Assembly: GCA_013399015.1 (NCBI GenBank)
Contig: VWZX01005690.1
Span: forward strand, 3,472,001-3,536,000
Origin: Galbula dea
Taxonomy: Eukaryota; Chordata; Aves; Piciformes; Galbulidae
Direction: 5' to 3'
DNA length: 64,000 nt
Shown here: positions 26,101-37,775 of the stretch, piece after piece
Position numbering within the stretch: the stretch's first letter is position 1
Layout of the letters: each line of letters starts with the position of its first letter
The notes under the pieces: generated by a model
What the model was told of the DNA's origin: nothing
The model's input: the letters and a program-made list of their open reading frames with translations, nothing else
Databases searched by the model: none
Position numbers and translations under genes: made by a program

Positions 26101-28327
26101 AAGACAGTACAGCTACCTTGACATGTCTGGATTACCAGCTGAAAACAATCTATGACTCTGGCGAGTAATGAATTTAATTATATCAATTATTTACAAGTTC
26201 ATACAACATGGAGCTTTTTGCATCTCAAAATGGTAACTGGATTTATGACTGGATCTCTATTCCCTGGCTCCTTGCTTTTTCTCAAAAATAAAGACCTTCT
26301 GGTTTCTTGCAAGATTTTTTTTTCCCTGTAGGCTTTTTACTCACTTCCAGCTCCTATTCATTCTTAACCTGGCTCTCCTACTTCCTTTTGACTTTAGCCT
26401 AGTGCTTTCTCAGTTAACCACAATTTCTCAGTATCTTTCTGTCCCCCTTTTCCAATTAAGTTGAATATAAATAGGTACAGATTGCCATTGCAGTTGTTTC
26501 TCTCAGTTGTTGCTTCTAGTGTCATGTTATATTAAGGTCAGATGCTCTTTGAACTGGTATTGTCTCTTCGCTTGTTAGGTACCTGGCATGTTTTCTCATG
26601 CTAGAAAAATAACAAGGTCAGTTTGCAGAGATTCCTTTGAAACGTTGCTGAATATCCTGTCTGGTAGGAGAGATGAACCTCTTTCTCTACATTTAGATAG
26701 TCATCCAAATCCCTTTTGTCTTAGCTCTCTTGTGCATTGTTCTGGGAGTTTTCTTCCTGTGGACAGCTCAGCAGATTCACGTGGACCATCTCCAGGTCAG
26801 TCCCTAGGTCTTGCTGCTTTACTGCTCCTAGTTAAGAACAATTCTGAAAAAAAGGGTCATTGTTGTCTCTGTTCCCTCTTGTTCAATTTGGAGGATGTTC
26901 TGGCACACACTAAGCTTCAGTGAGTCCCGGTGATCTGGCACTGGGTCTGGGTTTTGCTTACTTCCTAACTTAGGCTTATAGGCCAGGAAAATGTTGTAAT
27001 GTAGTTTTTTCTCTCCAGTTAGTCCTTGGAGATTCCTCCTCTTCAGATTCAACTGCAGACCTTCATATATTATTTTCTCTGCTGTTTTTCAGCTCAGCAG
27101 ATTTCTTGTAACTTCCTGCCTAATGGGTCCATCTCCTCCTCCTCACTCCTTCTATGAGAATGAGGTCATGGTGAGGTTGTTTACTCATAAGTCTGCTTCC
27201 ATAAACCCTTGTCCTTTCAGTTTGTAACCTTTTAAACCCTTGCAGGACTTTAAACATTTTCGGCTCATTTGATTCTTTTCTTCTGAGTTTTCAGTTTACG
27301 TGATCAATCTTTATTTTTTAGTGTGTGGACTTGAGTGCTGCAGGATTCTTGTGCAAACACAGAAGACAATAAGTATGTTGTACCAAAGGTAACTGGATAG
27401 GAATGAGAAAGGATAACTTCAGTTTTAGACTAACAAAAAAAGGAAAGAAAAAGGGACATGTGGTCAGGACAGAGAGGCTCCAAAGGGCAGAAACTGGGCA
27501 CCTGCTCTACAAGTGTTTCACAGTTGGGATTGATTGATTGATCCCAAAGGGCAGGGTTATAAGATTGTCACACCAAAGTCTAGCACTCATCCTCTTTTCC
27601 CACATCTGTACATTTGTAGCCACAGTTGACAGTAGGTACAAAACTATACTCACAAATTAGAGTTTGACCTTAAAAAGTATCTTTTTCCCTCTTCTGTATT
27701 CAAGAAGGCTTGGACACTTAGTGTGAAACAGAGACAGTAATTTAGAAAATTCTAGGCATTCTTACATCAATGGGAAAATGCTCCCTGATTTTAAGAATAT
27801 CTAAAAGCTTTACCAGTGGTTGAAGAGCTGAAAGATAACGCAATGAGAAACTATCAAAATTGTGGCTATTTACCTTTGGGCATTTAAAAAATAAGCACCT
27901 GTGGGTGGCTGACCTCTCTGGTACTGGGAGAGAGGAATCAGAACATAGCAACCTAGTCTATCAAGTTATGATCCCAGATCAAAAGTAGCTAACAGCTGCT
28001 GGGAAGGGAAATAGGATAAGGAAAAATGCAGACCTTTGGAATGATATAAATCAAAGCAATAAAAACATTTTCTTAAGAGGAATCCTGAAGCAGCTGATAT
28101 TGGAAAACCCAGTAAGTATATAGCTTGTGTAAATTCAAAATCTAATTATCTTTCAGGGTAATACAGATAGGCATTTGGGAGCTTGTCTGCAGTGTGCATT
28201 CTAGGTGAATTCAGAATAACTTTGAAAGTTAGGAGTTAATTATTAAGCATGCTGTCCAGAGCAGGATAAAGGTGATTTTGCTATTCACACAGCAGGCTTA
28301 CTGCAAGTGAGTTAGGCAGATTTAAAT
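23113..28327. other. unique AT-rich sequence, no gene seen
   Basis: No interspersed repeat or RNA gene was recognised. An imperfect TTTTA tract lies at 23941-23970. An 11-base word, ccaaagggcag, occurs at 27480 and again at 27544. Confidence 0.45.
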
Positions 28328-28790
28328 CATAAGATCATAGAATGGTTTGTCTTGGAAATGTCCTTAAAAATCATCTAGTTCCAGCCTCCCTGCTATGGGA
28401 AGGGACACCTTCTATTAGACCAGGTTGCTCAAAGCTCTTTCCAACCTGTCTTGAACACTTCCAGGGATAGTGCATCCACAGCTTCTCTGGGCAACCTGTT
28501 CCAGTGTCTCACCACACTCACAGTGCCTAATATCTAATCTAAATCTACCCTCTTTCAGTTTCAAACTGTAACCCCTTGTCCTATCACTACAATCCCTGAT
28601 TAAAAGTCCCTCCTCATCTTTCCTGTAGGCCTCCTTTAAGGACTGGAAGGCCTCTATAAGGTCTCCTGAGAGCCCTCTCTTCCCCAGGCTGACTAATGCC
28701 AACTGTTTCAGCCTTTCCTCATAGGGGATGTGCTCCAGCCCCTGAATCATCTTCATGGCTCTCATAAAACTACTTTTAAACTTCTTTTTT
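28328..28790 (-). mobile_element. CR1 LINE, 5'-truncated
   Basis: On the minus strand this is the 3' portion of a CR1 non-LTR retrotransposon: the end of ORF2, then a short 3' UTR ending in 'ccattctatgatcttatg', the CR1-type terminal repeat at the low-coordinate side. CR1 copies are usually 5'-truncated, have no poly(A) tail and are the main LINE of bird genomes. Substitutions and an indel mark it as old and immobile. I saw no target-site duplication. Confidence 0.9.
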
Positions 28791-28819
28791 AATGGCAGGT
28801 TGGATGAACTGAGACACAT
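28415..28819 (-). pseudogene. CR1 ORF2 reverse transcriptase C-terminal remnant
   Basis: The open frame encodes the extreme C-terminal part of CR1 ORF2. Recognisable CR1 words are GLEHIPYEERLKQL, GDLIEAFQSLKEAYRKDEEG and SDRTRGYSLKLKEGRFRLDI. In CR1 proteins this region follows the reverse transcriptase domain. After residue ~100 the expected frame is lost: about 11 bases are missing after the LDIR codons, so the remaining ~35 residues are read in a non-native frame. No catalytic RT motif lies within the fragment. The first ~15 residues extend beyond the recognisable element. It is a dead fossil, not a host gene. Confidence 0.85.
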
Positions 28820-31800
28820 CTACTATGATCCCTGCATTTACATTTATTTGTGCCATACATGTGAACTAGAAAAAAATCTACTTGCTACAAAATTGGTATA
28901 AAAGAGATGACTTTAAGCAATACTGACCTCACACACAATCAGTTACACTAGATGAGTTTCATCTCTTCCAGAGCCTTAAACATAGCTCTTTGCACAAGAT
29001 TCTTCTCCTTGGAATTCTTACATTATACAAATTCCCTAATGCTTTAATTAACTATTATCAAATTGTGGCCTAGATTACACTTTTCATTCATCTTTCTTTC
29101 CCATAGGACTCTGAATAAATACTAATTAAAATTAGGCTAAACATTCAACTTTTAGGACATGTATTTTTTTTTTCCAAATGTATTTTCTTCTGAATAACAA
29201 ATGTGAATACAGACTTATTTCCTGCCTAACTTACTTTCCCAGGCCTTCATGTTTTCTTCTTTTTTGTCCCTTTCTGTACGAAGGGAAGAAATAGTTTGTA
29301 GAAAGCTGAACCCACAAAATCCACTGGGTATTGTTCTATGCTAGAGATTGCTAAGCATAGTATGCTAACAATGGGCCAAATACTATACTAATTTCTCTGG
29401 GATAACCTTTGGAATCTGGGAAATGTGTTCACTGAAGGAGGGTAGCAGAACCTTATTGTACAGGAGAACACCCAGTATGTTTTCCTTAGCTCATTTGTCT
29501 ATTCTGCTGTGTAAGGTTTCTTTATACTACTGATCTTTCACCTGGCAAGATAATGTAGTAAGACCTGGTGTCTTAAAACTATACAAAAATCCTAACTCAT
29601 TAGGCCCTTCTGTTAGTATCCAAATAGCTGGCCAAAGTCTGATATTGTTATCTGTAATATGAGAAAGGAATTTTTCTGATTATGCTCCATTTTGGCTTAC
29701 CCTTAAATTTTAAACTGATTGCTAACATGTCTCAAACACACACTTCAGATTTTCTGCTTTGTTGTGTGACATGTATTAATTGGAATTAAACATTCCAATG
29801 CAGTGAGCTGAGGGTCAAACATGGAAACATAAGGGTCTAGTAAGAGTATTTATATGGCAGTCGTGCCTACAGAGCTGATTAGCTCAGGGACTCAGGTCCT
29901 TAATGAAGGGAAAAGTTTGAACTGAGTGATAGAGAAGAGAAGAATGATGTGATAGTTTAGTGTTTGGTAGGGGTTAAGTCTGATTTTAAGAATGGGCTCA
30001 AACTTCTGGCTAATTGATATTGTAAACACACCTTTGTATAAGGCTACAGGGTGTCCTCTGCATGGCTGTGCAGATGGGGGTAATGAGGAGTGTGGAAGCA
30101 CTTAACAAGTTTCTCACAGAACACTTTTGTGTATCTCAGCATAACTTTTCCTTGAAGCCCAGGCCAGAGTTCTCACTTTGGAGTTTCTTGGAAAGTACTG
30201 CATGGAGTCAGATAGGGGTTATGGCATTTATAACCCTAAATGTTGTTATTAGTAACATTTTCCAGTTGCTGACAAAGGCAAAGCACTACACAGTTGCTCC
30301 ATAAACAAATATTTATGTATAATAGATGGAAAGTGTAAACAGCTTTTACAGTGTTTCTTAAGTAATTTCTCAATGTGATCAAGAAGTTAACCTACAAGTG
30401 TTTCTCCCTGAACAGACTAGTACAAGCTGTTGTTGTTACCATATACACTCACAGAATTAAAGTATGGCTTTTAACATTGACTTATAATGTAGAGAATCAG
30501 TACTGTACTTGGATTTCAGTGCTTGAACAAATGTCTATGAGGACATTTTTTCCTGTCTAATCTCCATTTCACTCTGTGTGGCCTGGATTACAGAGGTGCA
30601 ACTTGGATTTTTTTTTTTAAGCTGGCAGAAAGATTTTCAGTGCTTCTCAGGCCTTTCCAGATTGCTTCACTTGTCAGCAAACAAAGGTTTTGCAGAACCT
30701 TATGACTAGAGGTAGTCAGCCCTTTTTCATGACTTGCTTGCATCAGCTTGTGTGTGGGCAAAGTAAAAATCAAGTATTGCCAAAATTCAGCACTCAAACA
30801 TTATGAATTGGCTTCCAAACATGAAGCTAACTGCTTTAAAATTCATGAACTTAAAAAAAAAAAAATGAAGAGAAGGTCTTACCATATGCTCTGTGATGGT
30901 TGAACATTTTGACTCATAATCTAAAATTTTTCCCTGCAGCCAATACAAACCTAAATATATTTTAAAGGGGAAAACTGTACTTAAATTCACGTGTCTTTGC
31001 AAGATTCCAGAAGTTGGGCTTTTAGGAATACCACCAAATAACAGCAGACTTGTAGTAAAATTACAGTAACTGCTGACATTGAAAGTGTGCAATCTGCAGC
31101 AAGAGCAGTGCAGGTTTTGGGATGAGGGCTGACAGCAACACCATTTTTTCTCTGTCATTCAGTTTATCCTCTAGCTGAGACCCAGGGGCTTTCAGTAACA
31201 CTTTCAGCTTTCAGTGCATGACTAGAATGGGGCAGAAAGCAGCAACCTCATTTCACAGAGTATTTGGATATTTCTAGCTTTAGTTTCATTCATGCAAAAC
31301 TAAATGTAGACATTCTGTTTGAAACAGTTCATCTCAAGTGCTCATCTTCAGACTGTTTTACTTGAAGTCCATACTAGAGAGAGGGCTTTGGAAAGTGGCA
31401 TTGGCCACCTGCCCTTCAAACATCAGGTTTGTTTGGTTGCTTTTGGGGGATAACAGATAAAAGAAAAAAGTATTTTTGGTTCAGGCTGGAAAAAAGAGAT
31501 AGATCCCAACTCAGCGTTTTTTTGTTGTTGTATGGATGAAGAACTATTCTTTATATCAGAGCAAGAATTTGAACCTCTGATGTCCCAGGCTTTTGTAACA
31601 ACCATCATGTAAAACACAGTTTAATTCCTCCAGCAGAAATCTGCCACACACATACAAATACAGATTTGAGAAGCTTTGTTTTCATTCCAGTGTGAAAAGA
31701 CTTTCATGTTTGGGTTAAAAAAAATAATAAAAAAAAATGTTCTGGAGTCAGTAGTAGTCTGGAAGCCTTAGAAAGCTCCAGCTCATAGGGAAGTCTGCCT

Positions 31801-34800
31801 GCCCTGGACCCTATGGGACAGGGAGTGTGGGAGTAAGGATCCTCCAGCTACTCCTTCTGGCTCCCAGTTCATCTGGGTGTGCTTATACTGGGCTGGATAT
31901 AAACACAGTTAAACAGGAGACTGGGGTCTGCTCCAGAATCTTGCTGGTATCTGACACAATATTGACATATAGGAATTATATCTCTATAACTATACTGATA
32001 TAGATCTGTCTCTCTCTCTGCATATATGCTTAAATGTACTTATGCTTATAAACTTTAAGAATTTAATTTTGACAAATCCCAACTGAAGCAAAAATTGCTT
32101 CTGAATTTTGGTGACTTACTCTCTTGCTGATGTGTCTCCTGTCTAACTTAGGTCTGAGCCTGCCTGCACTAGTAACTTACTCAAGAAAGATCCCAAAATG
32201 TGTCTTCCAGCTGAAGAATAGCTCTTCTGCTATCTGCATATTGTCAATCACATGGTTCAAACAGAACATGTTTCTTCTCTCCTTTTTCAGAAAGAACAAA
32301 ATGTTGACTTTTGACACATAAGTTGTACAAGTAACAAGGAAGCTGGATGTGTGTTTTTGAAAAGCACCAGTTTTGCTTTTCCCTCTCTTTGGGAACCTCC
32401 CTGAAAATTTGACTTAGTTCCAATTTCTTCAACAATTGGCTAAGACATAATTCCCAAATTTCCCTTTCCATCTCTCCCCACTGAATAATATCCTACTTCC
32501 CCTGACCTATCTCCTGAGTTTTCTGGGAATCTTTAGACAGACCACAATAAACTCAGTATTTTCAAGATTAAAATCTACGGCAGCTTCTCTTCTGCCAGCC
32601 TCTGACCATCAGGTCTTGTCTTTTTTTTTTTCTGTTTAACATCAATGTTAATGTCAACCTTTCTTTCTGTCTTTTGCAGCTAAGTTGTTATTTACATGCA
32701 TCCCACACATCCAGACCCTTGTGTATTGTTTCCCTCTGCTTGGTCTTCAGTGTACATCCCTTTCCCTTCATTCTCCATTGCCAAGATTCTGACTTATACT
32801 GTGCTTATCTCATGTCCTAACTGCATTTCTTTTCCAGTTTACCCCTCCACAGCATGCCATGAAATCACTACATATAGCTCCTGAGAAATCCTTCCTGTGC
32901 TTTTTCCTGACCACTCAGGAGGAATTGAAATCAGATGAAGATGTGAAATTCAAGCTTTCTTTTCCATATTCCACATTTCTCTCACTCAGTTGTCTTCTCC
33001 TTTGCCATAACCTAAAGCATCTTCTGAGCAGTTTTACAGAGGCTATCTTTGTAGTTGTTTCACTCCCATTTTGAAGTGTTCTACTTCACAAAATCTCCAG
33101 TTATACTGCTGTATAGGATTAGTGATTTTTGGCCATGTTTAACCACTGCTGATAACTTATTACAGAGATAAGATTTTTATTGTATTTTGGCACAGCCAAT
33201 GATGCACACAGAGAGAACTATTTATATAGAACTCAAGTGTTTAGCTCTGAATTACCAGACTGCATTCATCATTCATCCATCTCTGCATCCAGAGACTTTC
33301 TGTAGCAAAGTCTTTTACCAATAGGAAACAGTCATTCTCCCTTCTTTCTTCATGAACTCTCCAAAAAGAATAAGTGATTTATCTACAGCAAATACACTTT
33401 TGAAAACTGGGATTAGATTGTTCTTTAGCTATTGCACCATTTGGTAAAAAGATATATGAGTCTGTGTCATTTCATCTTCTCAAAGCAATAATGGCTTGTG
33501 GCTGCTCAACTGTTAGGCTTCATAGCCCTAATTCCTAGGCAGAACTTCTGGAATCTGCTTTCTGAGATTAGCAGTGCCCTCTTGCCTGATTTTAAACAAA
33601 AATAATTGGAAAGGCACATGTACCAGCTTCCAGTTTATAAGAGTTCATTATTTGAAATCCCCTGAGCTCCTCCAATTAGAAAACAACTTTTTGACTTAAT
33701 ATCCTTCAATTGTTAAAAACTTGCGTCACTGAGAGATCACAGTGAAACGTAAAGGTCCCAGCACATTGGCACTTGATTGTGAGGGGATGTGATTGTTCCA
33801 CATTTAGACTGGAAAGGGTTAGGAACTCCACTTCCCAATGTGCTTAATGAATGAAAGGAAAATTGGACCCTTGAGCCAGAGGCAATGACCTAACTGAGTG
33901 AAAAATGTTTGCAGGTTAACAAGGGCAACTGTTCCTTGCTATAATTCCCACTGGAGGTGAATGACAAAAAAGGCCAATAAACCTCAGACTTTGGATTATT
34001 TATTAACCTGTTTTCTTCCTAGAAGAAAAGACCTTACTGTAGATCTTGGAAGACAGAACTGAAAAAAAAAAAAGTGTCCTTTTACAAAGGGTATATTAAT
34101 GACCACGTGCACTGCTTAAAAGGAGTAAGCTGTACTATTTAGTGTCATTGTACTCTCTGTGATCAGTCAGATCTTTCAATAGGTAACTTCACTGGGACTG
34201 AAACACATGGGGAGTAAAACTAAAATTGCGATTAAATGACACAAATTTGAACCATATTAGAACAAAATGTTACTGGAAATGACATACAAGCATTGTTGAC
34301 ACTGAATTGGAGAAATACTTCATGTGTTGTCTTTACAAGGACTGCTTCCTAACATGCTGACACAGCATATCTGTTGCTTTCCTACAAACACTTAGAAACT
34401 AGGGTGTGGTGGGATAGCCAAGTGTCCTCATGCAGATTGGAGTCTCTCTGGTTGGAAGTCATGCGATTCACTTCTCACCCTGGAGGGCCGACTTCCTTTC
34501 CAATCTAAACCATTTGTCATGAAGTAATGGAAAGATTTCTGTTGTCTTCACTGGGAGCAGGTTTGGAGCCTAACACAGGCAATGGAAAAAAATTGCAGGG
34601 TAGATGCAGAACAGTGCAAGAAAAGCCTTAAGACTAGTAATAGCCAGTAGAGCAGCTGTCAAACTACCTTTACAAAAAAATCTAAGTGATGCCTTTTCAG
34701 GAAACAATGTAGACTAGTCAGAAGAGAATTGAAGGGTATGATCCAAAGTTGAACTGTTTCAGTGGGCTTTGTATTGTATTAGTCCCTAACAGAATATACA

Positions 34801-36322
34801 AATAACGTATTGCTTCCTGTATTTGAAGTGCCAAAAATGAGACAGTTGCAAGTATTCTGCAAACCATATGTCTGAATCGGTCTGAGGCAAGCAAAAGGAA
34901 GGAATATGCATTTACATAATGCTACTCTCTCTGCAAGATGGATATGATACCATTAATGCATAGCTGTATTTTCAGTAATGGGAGCTGCATTTGTCTTTCA
35001 TGTTAAAACAAACCTGTGTTTTTCAGAATGCTCTTTCCTTACCCTGTTCTGTACCTGCAAATAAGAAGGTGAGCGTTGTATTTGTTGATTGCTTTTCTCT
35101 ATGAATGACAGAAAAGCCTCCCTGCTGAGATCTCGTCCTGAAAAAGCAGGATTGAATTTGTATGGTCTCTACCTGTGTGTTTGCAAGTCTTACTGATTTC
35201 AATGTGGCTAGACAATTTACATTTGATTATGAATTCTTAGCTAAAGAAAATATCTGAGAGAGGCAGAGCTTTGTTTTTCTGTTGCCATGACTTTTAGGTA
35301 ATGCAGGTCATGGTACTTTTGTAAGAAGACCTAACTTCCGTTGGAGTTCTTGTCTGCTTTCTTGTATGAATACAGAGAGGAATTATATTTTAAAGATTAA
35401 AATTTCTATAAATTAAGATTAGTTTAAAATACAAGGTGTTCTAGCACTAAAAGGGCTTTTTATTTTTACTTTAAAAATAATATTTAGCCTATAATATTAC
35501 CTTTAACTTGATTCTTAAATTGAAGTTGCATTTTATGCAATGCCTGTGTCAGTCAAATAAAATGTCCATTGACATCTGTTAGCAATGAGCACATGAATGT
35601 TTGCTTGTTTGGGACTCTGTATATGCTTTTCTTCACTCTTACCTAAGCCAGTAAGCACCTGATTTCTTAATAGTCTTTTAAGAATTAAAAAAGGCTGCTC
35701 ACATTTTGAGATAGACTGCAAGACTTGAAACAGGACAATCCAAATAATTGAAAACAGTTGTGTAAATAGCTGAGCATGTTATAGAAGAAGCAAATATCTG
35801 TGGTAGTAATATGGCAAAGTGGATAAGTGAAGTCTGGACAAAAATTCATGTATGAGAGCTTGTATTTAAATGTATCTGTAAGGGTAAGATTCAGACATGC
35901 AAAGCAGACCTTGCAAAACATCAGATATGTTGAGAGGATTATCTGTGGCTGTACTGGGCCCCGAGTGACTCACGTTGTCATCTTCTCACAGAGATCTGTT
36001 CTGTTCTGCAGGGTTTCTCCTGTATAAAATGAGTAGCTTGCAGGAAGGCATCATCTGTTTTGATGTGTTTTTCCTGCAATGGAGAAGGGAAGACAATAGT
36101 CATTAACAGTCTTGGAAGGCTATTGTAGATCCTTAGTAATGTATAACTGTAGTATAGAATTTGTTGTCTCTACTGCAGTCAGTAGGACTGCCTGTGTGTA
36201 CTGCAGACAGGTGAGAATTGTACTTTTACAAGTGAGTGCAACACCTGAGCTAAACTTGAGAGTCTTCAATAGCATAGTAAGATACTCTGACTTCAGAAGG
36301 CAGAGACCAGCTTGAGATATAA
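28791..36322. other. unique AT-rich sequence, no gene seen
   Basis: This is the longest stretch without a recognised repeat. Short T or A runs occur (29165, 30610, 30853, 32620). At 33580-33780 there is an ATTA-rich block that could be conserved non-coding DNA, but nothing proves it. No exon was accepted. Confidence 0.4.
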
Positions 36323-37140
36323 AGAATTGTAGAATCTTTAAGGTTGGAAAAGACCTTTAAGATCATTGTAAGTGGAAATCTAAGACTAAGCTATCTCCTT
36401 AAGTGCTACATCTGCATGTCATTTAAATACCTCTAGGGATGGTGATTCTACCACTTCCCTGGCAGCCTGTTCCAGGGCTTGACGACCCTCTTGGTGAAGG
36501 TTTTTTTCCTAATATCCAATCTAAACCCACCCTGATGTAACTTGAGGCCATTTCCTCTCATGCTATCACTTGATACTTAGGAGAACAGACTAACCTCCAC
36601 CTCACTACAACCTCCTTTCAGGCAGTTGTAGAGGGTGAGAAGGTCTCCCCTTGGCTTCCTCTTCTCCAGGTTAAACAACCTCAGTTCCTTCAGCCTCTCC
36701 TCATAAGACTTATGCTCTAGAGCGTAAATCATGAGATTTATTGCGCCTCTTTAGACACAATCCAGCACCTCAATGTCTTTCTTGTAGAGAGGGGTCCAAA
36801 ACACAATATTCGAGGTGTGGCCTTAGCAGTGCCAAGTAGTGGCACTAGTCCTTCCCTAGTCCTGCTGGCTGTGCTATTTCTGCTATAGGCCAGGATTCTG
36901 TTGACCTTACTGGCCACCCAGACACACTGCTGGTTCATGTTCAGCTATCTGTTGACCAGCACCTTCAGGTCGTTTTTCACTGGACAGCTTTCCAGCCACT
37001 CTTCCCTAAGCCAGTAGTGTTGCATGGGCTTGTTGTGACCCAAGTGCAGGACCCAGTGCTTGGCCTTTTGGAACCTCATACAATTGGCCTCAGCTCATCA
37101 ATCTGGTCTTTATTTAAGTCCAGGAAAATAACATCCACAG
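36323..37140 (-). mobile_element. CR1 LINE, 3' part of a split copy
   Basis: Minus-strand CR1 whose 3' terminal repeat and UTR lie at 36323-36370 and whose ORF2 extends towards higher coordinates. Typical reverse-complement CR1 words include 'ccacttccctggcagcctgt', 'ttcagcctctcctcataaga' and 'gtggccttagcagtgcc'. The sequence stops at 'acatccacag' (37140), is interrupted by a plus-strand CR1 and resumes at 37343. From memory of the family, a large internal segment of ORF2 appears to be missing near 37110, before 'tttaagtccagg'. Confidence 0.9.
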
Positions 37141-37342
37141 GCTGAACATCCACAGGTGGAACATTGGAACAGGTTGCCCAGGGAGGTGGTTGAGGCTCCG
37201 TCCCTGGAGGTGTTCAAGGTGAGGCTGGACAGGGTGCTTGGCAACCTGATTTAATTGGAGATGTGCCTACTCACTGTAGGGGGTTGGACTAGATGACCTC
37301 TAAGGTCCCTTCCAACCCTGATAATTCTATAATTCTATGATT
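37141..37342 (+). mobile_element. CR1 LINE inserted into an older CR1
   Basis: Plus-strand 3' end of a CR1: 'ggaacaggttgcccagggag', 'ccctggaggtgttcaag', 'gggttggactagatgacctc', 'ggtcccttccaaccctgat', then the terminal attctat repeats. The family's 3' end is therefore at 37342. It splits the minus-strand copy between 'acatccacag' and 'ccctcatccacta', words that lie next to each other in intact CR1 copies, so it inserted later. The words gaacatccacagg/aacatccacagg occur twice at its 5' border, perhaps a trace of the insertion event. Confidence 0.85.
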
Positions 37343-37480
37343 CCCTCATCCACTAAGAAGAGCATCTTGTCATAGAAGGAGACCAGGTTAGTCAGTCAGG
37401 ATCTGCCTTTCATAAACCTGTGCTGACTGGGCAGCTGCTCTGATGAAGGCATGCTTGAAAGTAGCTGCCCAGGAGCATCT
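37343..37480 (-). mobile_element. CR1 LINE, 5'-ward remainder of the split copy
   Basis: This continues the minus-strand CR1 of 36323-37140 after the inserted element: 'ccctcatccactaag', 'cttgtcatagaaggagacca', 'gcctttcataaacctgtgct'. In CR1 these words belong to the reverse transcriptase coding region. The match fades near 37480. Confidence 0.75.
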
Positions 37481-37499
37481 GCCAGTGCTGCTCATGGAG

Positions 37500-37775
37500 A
37501 TTCACAGACTCATGAAATAATTAAGATTGGAAAAGACATCTAAGATCAAGTCCTTCTGTTGACCCAACACCACTGTGCCTGCTAAACAATGTTGCGAAGT
37601 GCCACATCTACGCATTTTTTTAAAGGCTTCCAGGGATGGTTACTCCACCACTTCCCTGGGCAGCCTGTTCCAGTGTTTAACCACTCTTTCAATGAAGAAT
37701 TTTTTTCCTAATATGCAACCTGAACCACCTCTGGGCAACTTGAGGCCATTTCCTCTTGTCCTAGTTCTTATGTCC
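37500..37775 (-). mobile_element. CR1 LINE, 5'-truncated
   Basis: A second minus-strand CR1 3' end directly follows the split copy. Its terminal part is at 37500-37555 and ORF2 words include 'ccacttccctgggcagcctg' and 'ttgaggccatttcctcttgt'. A fresh 3' end shows that it is a separate insertion and not a continuation. Confidence 0.85.

Noticed and set aside
28415..28819. Host protein-coding gene
   Set aside because: The peptide is the CR1 ORF2 C-terminus with a frame-breaking deletion, embedded in a CR1 element.
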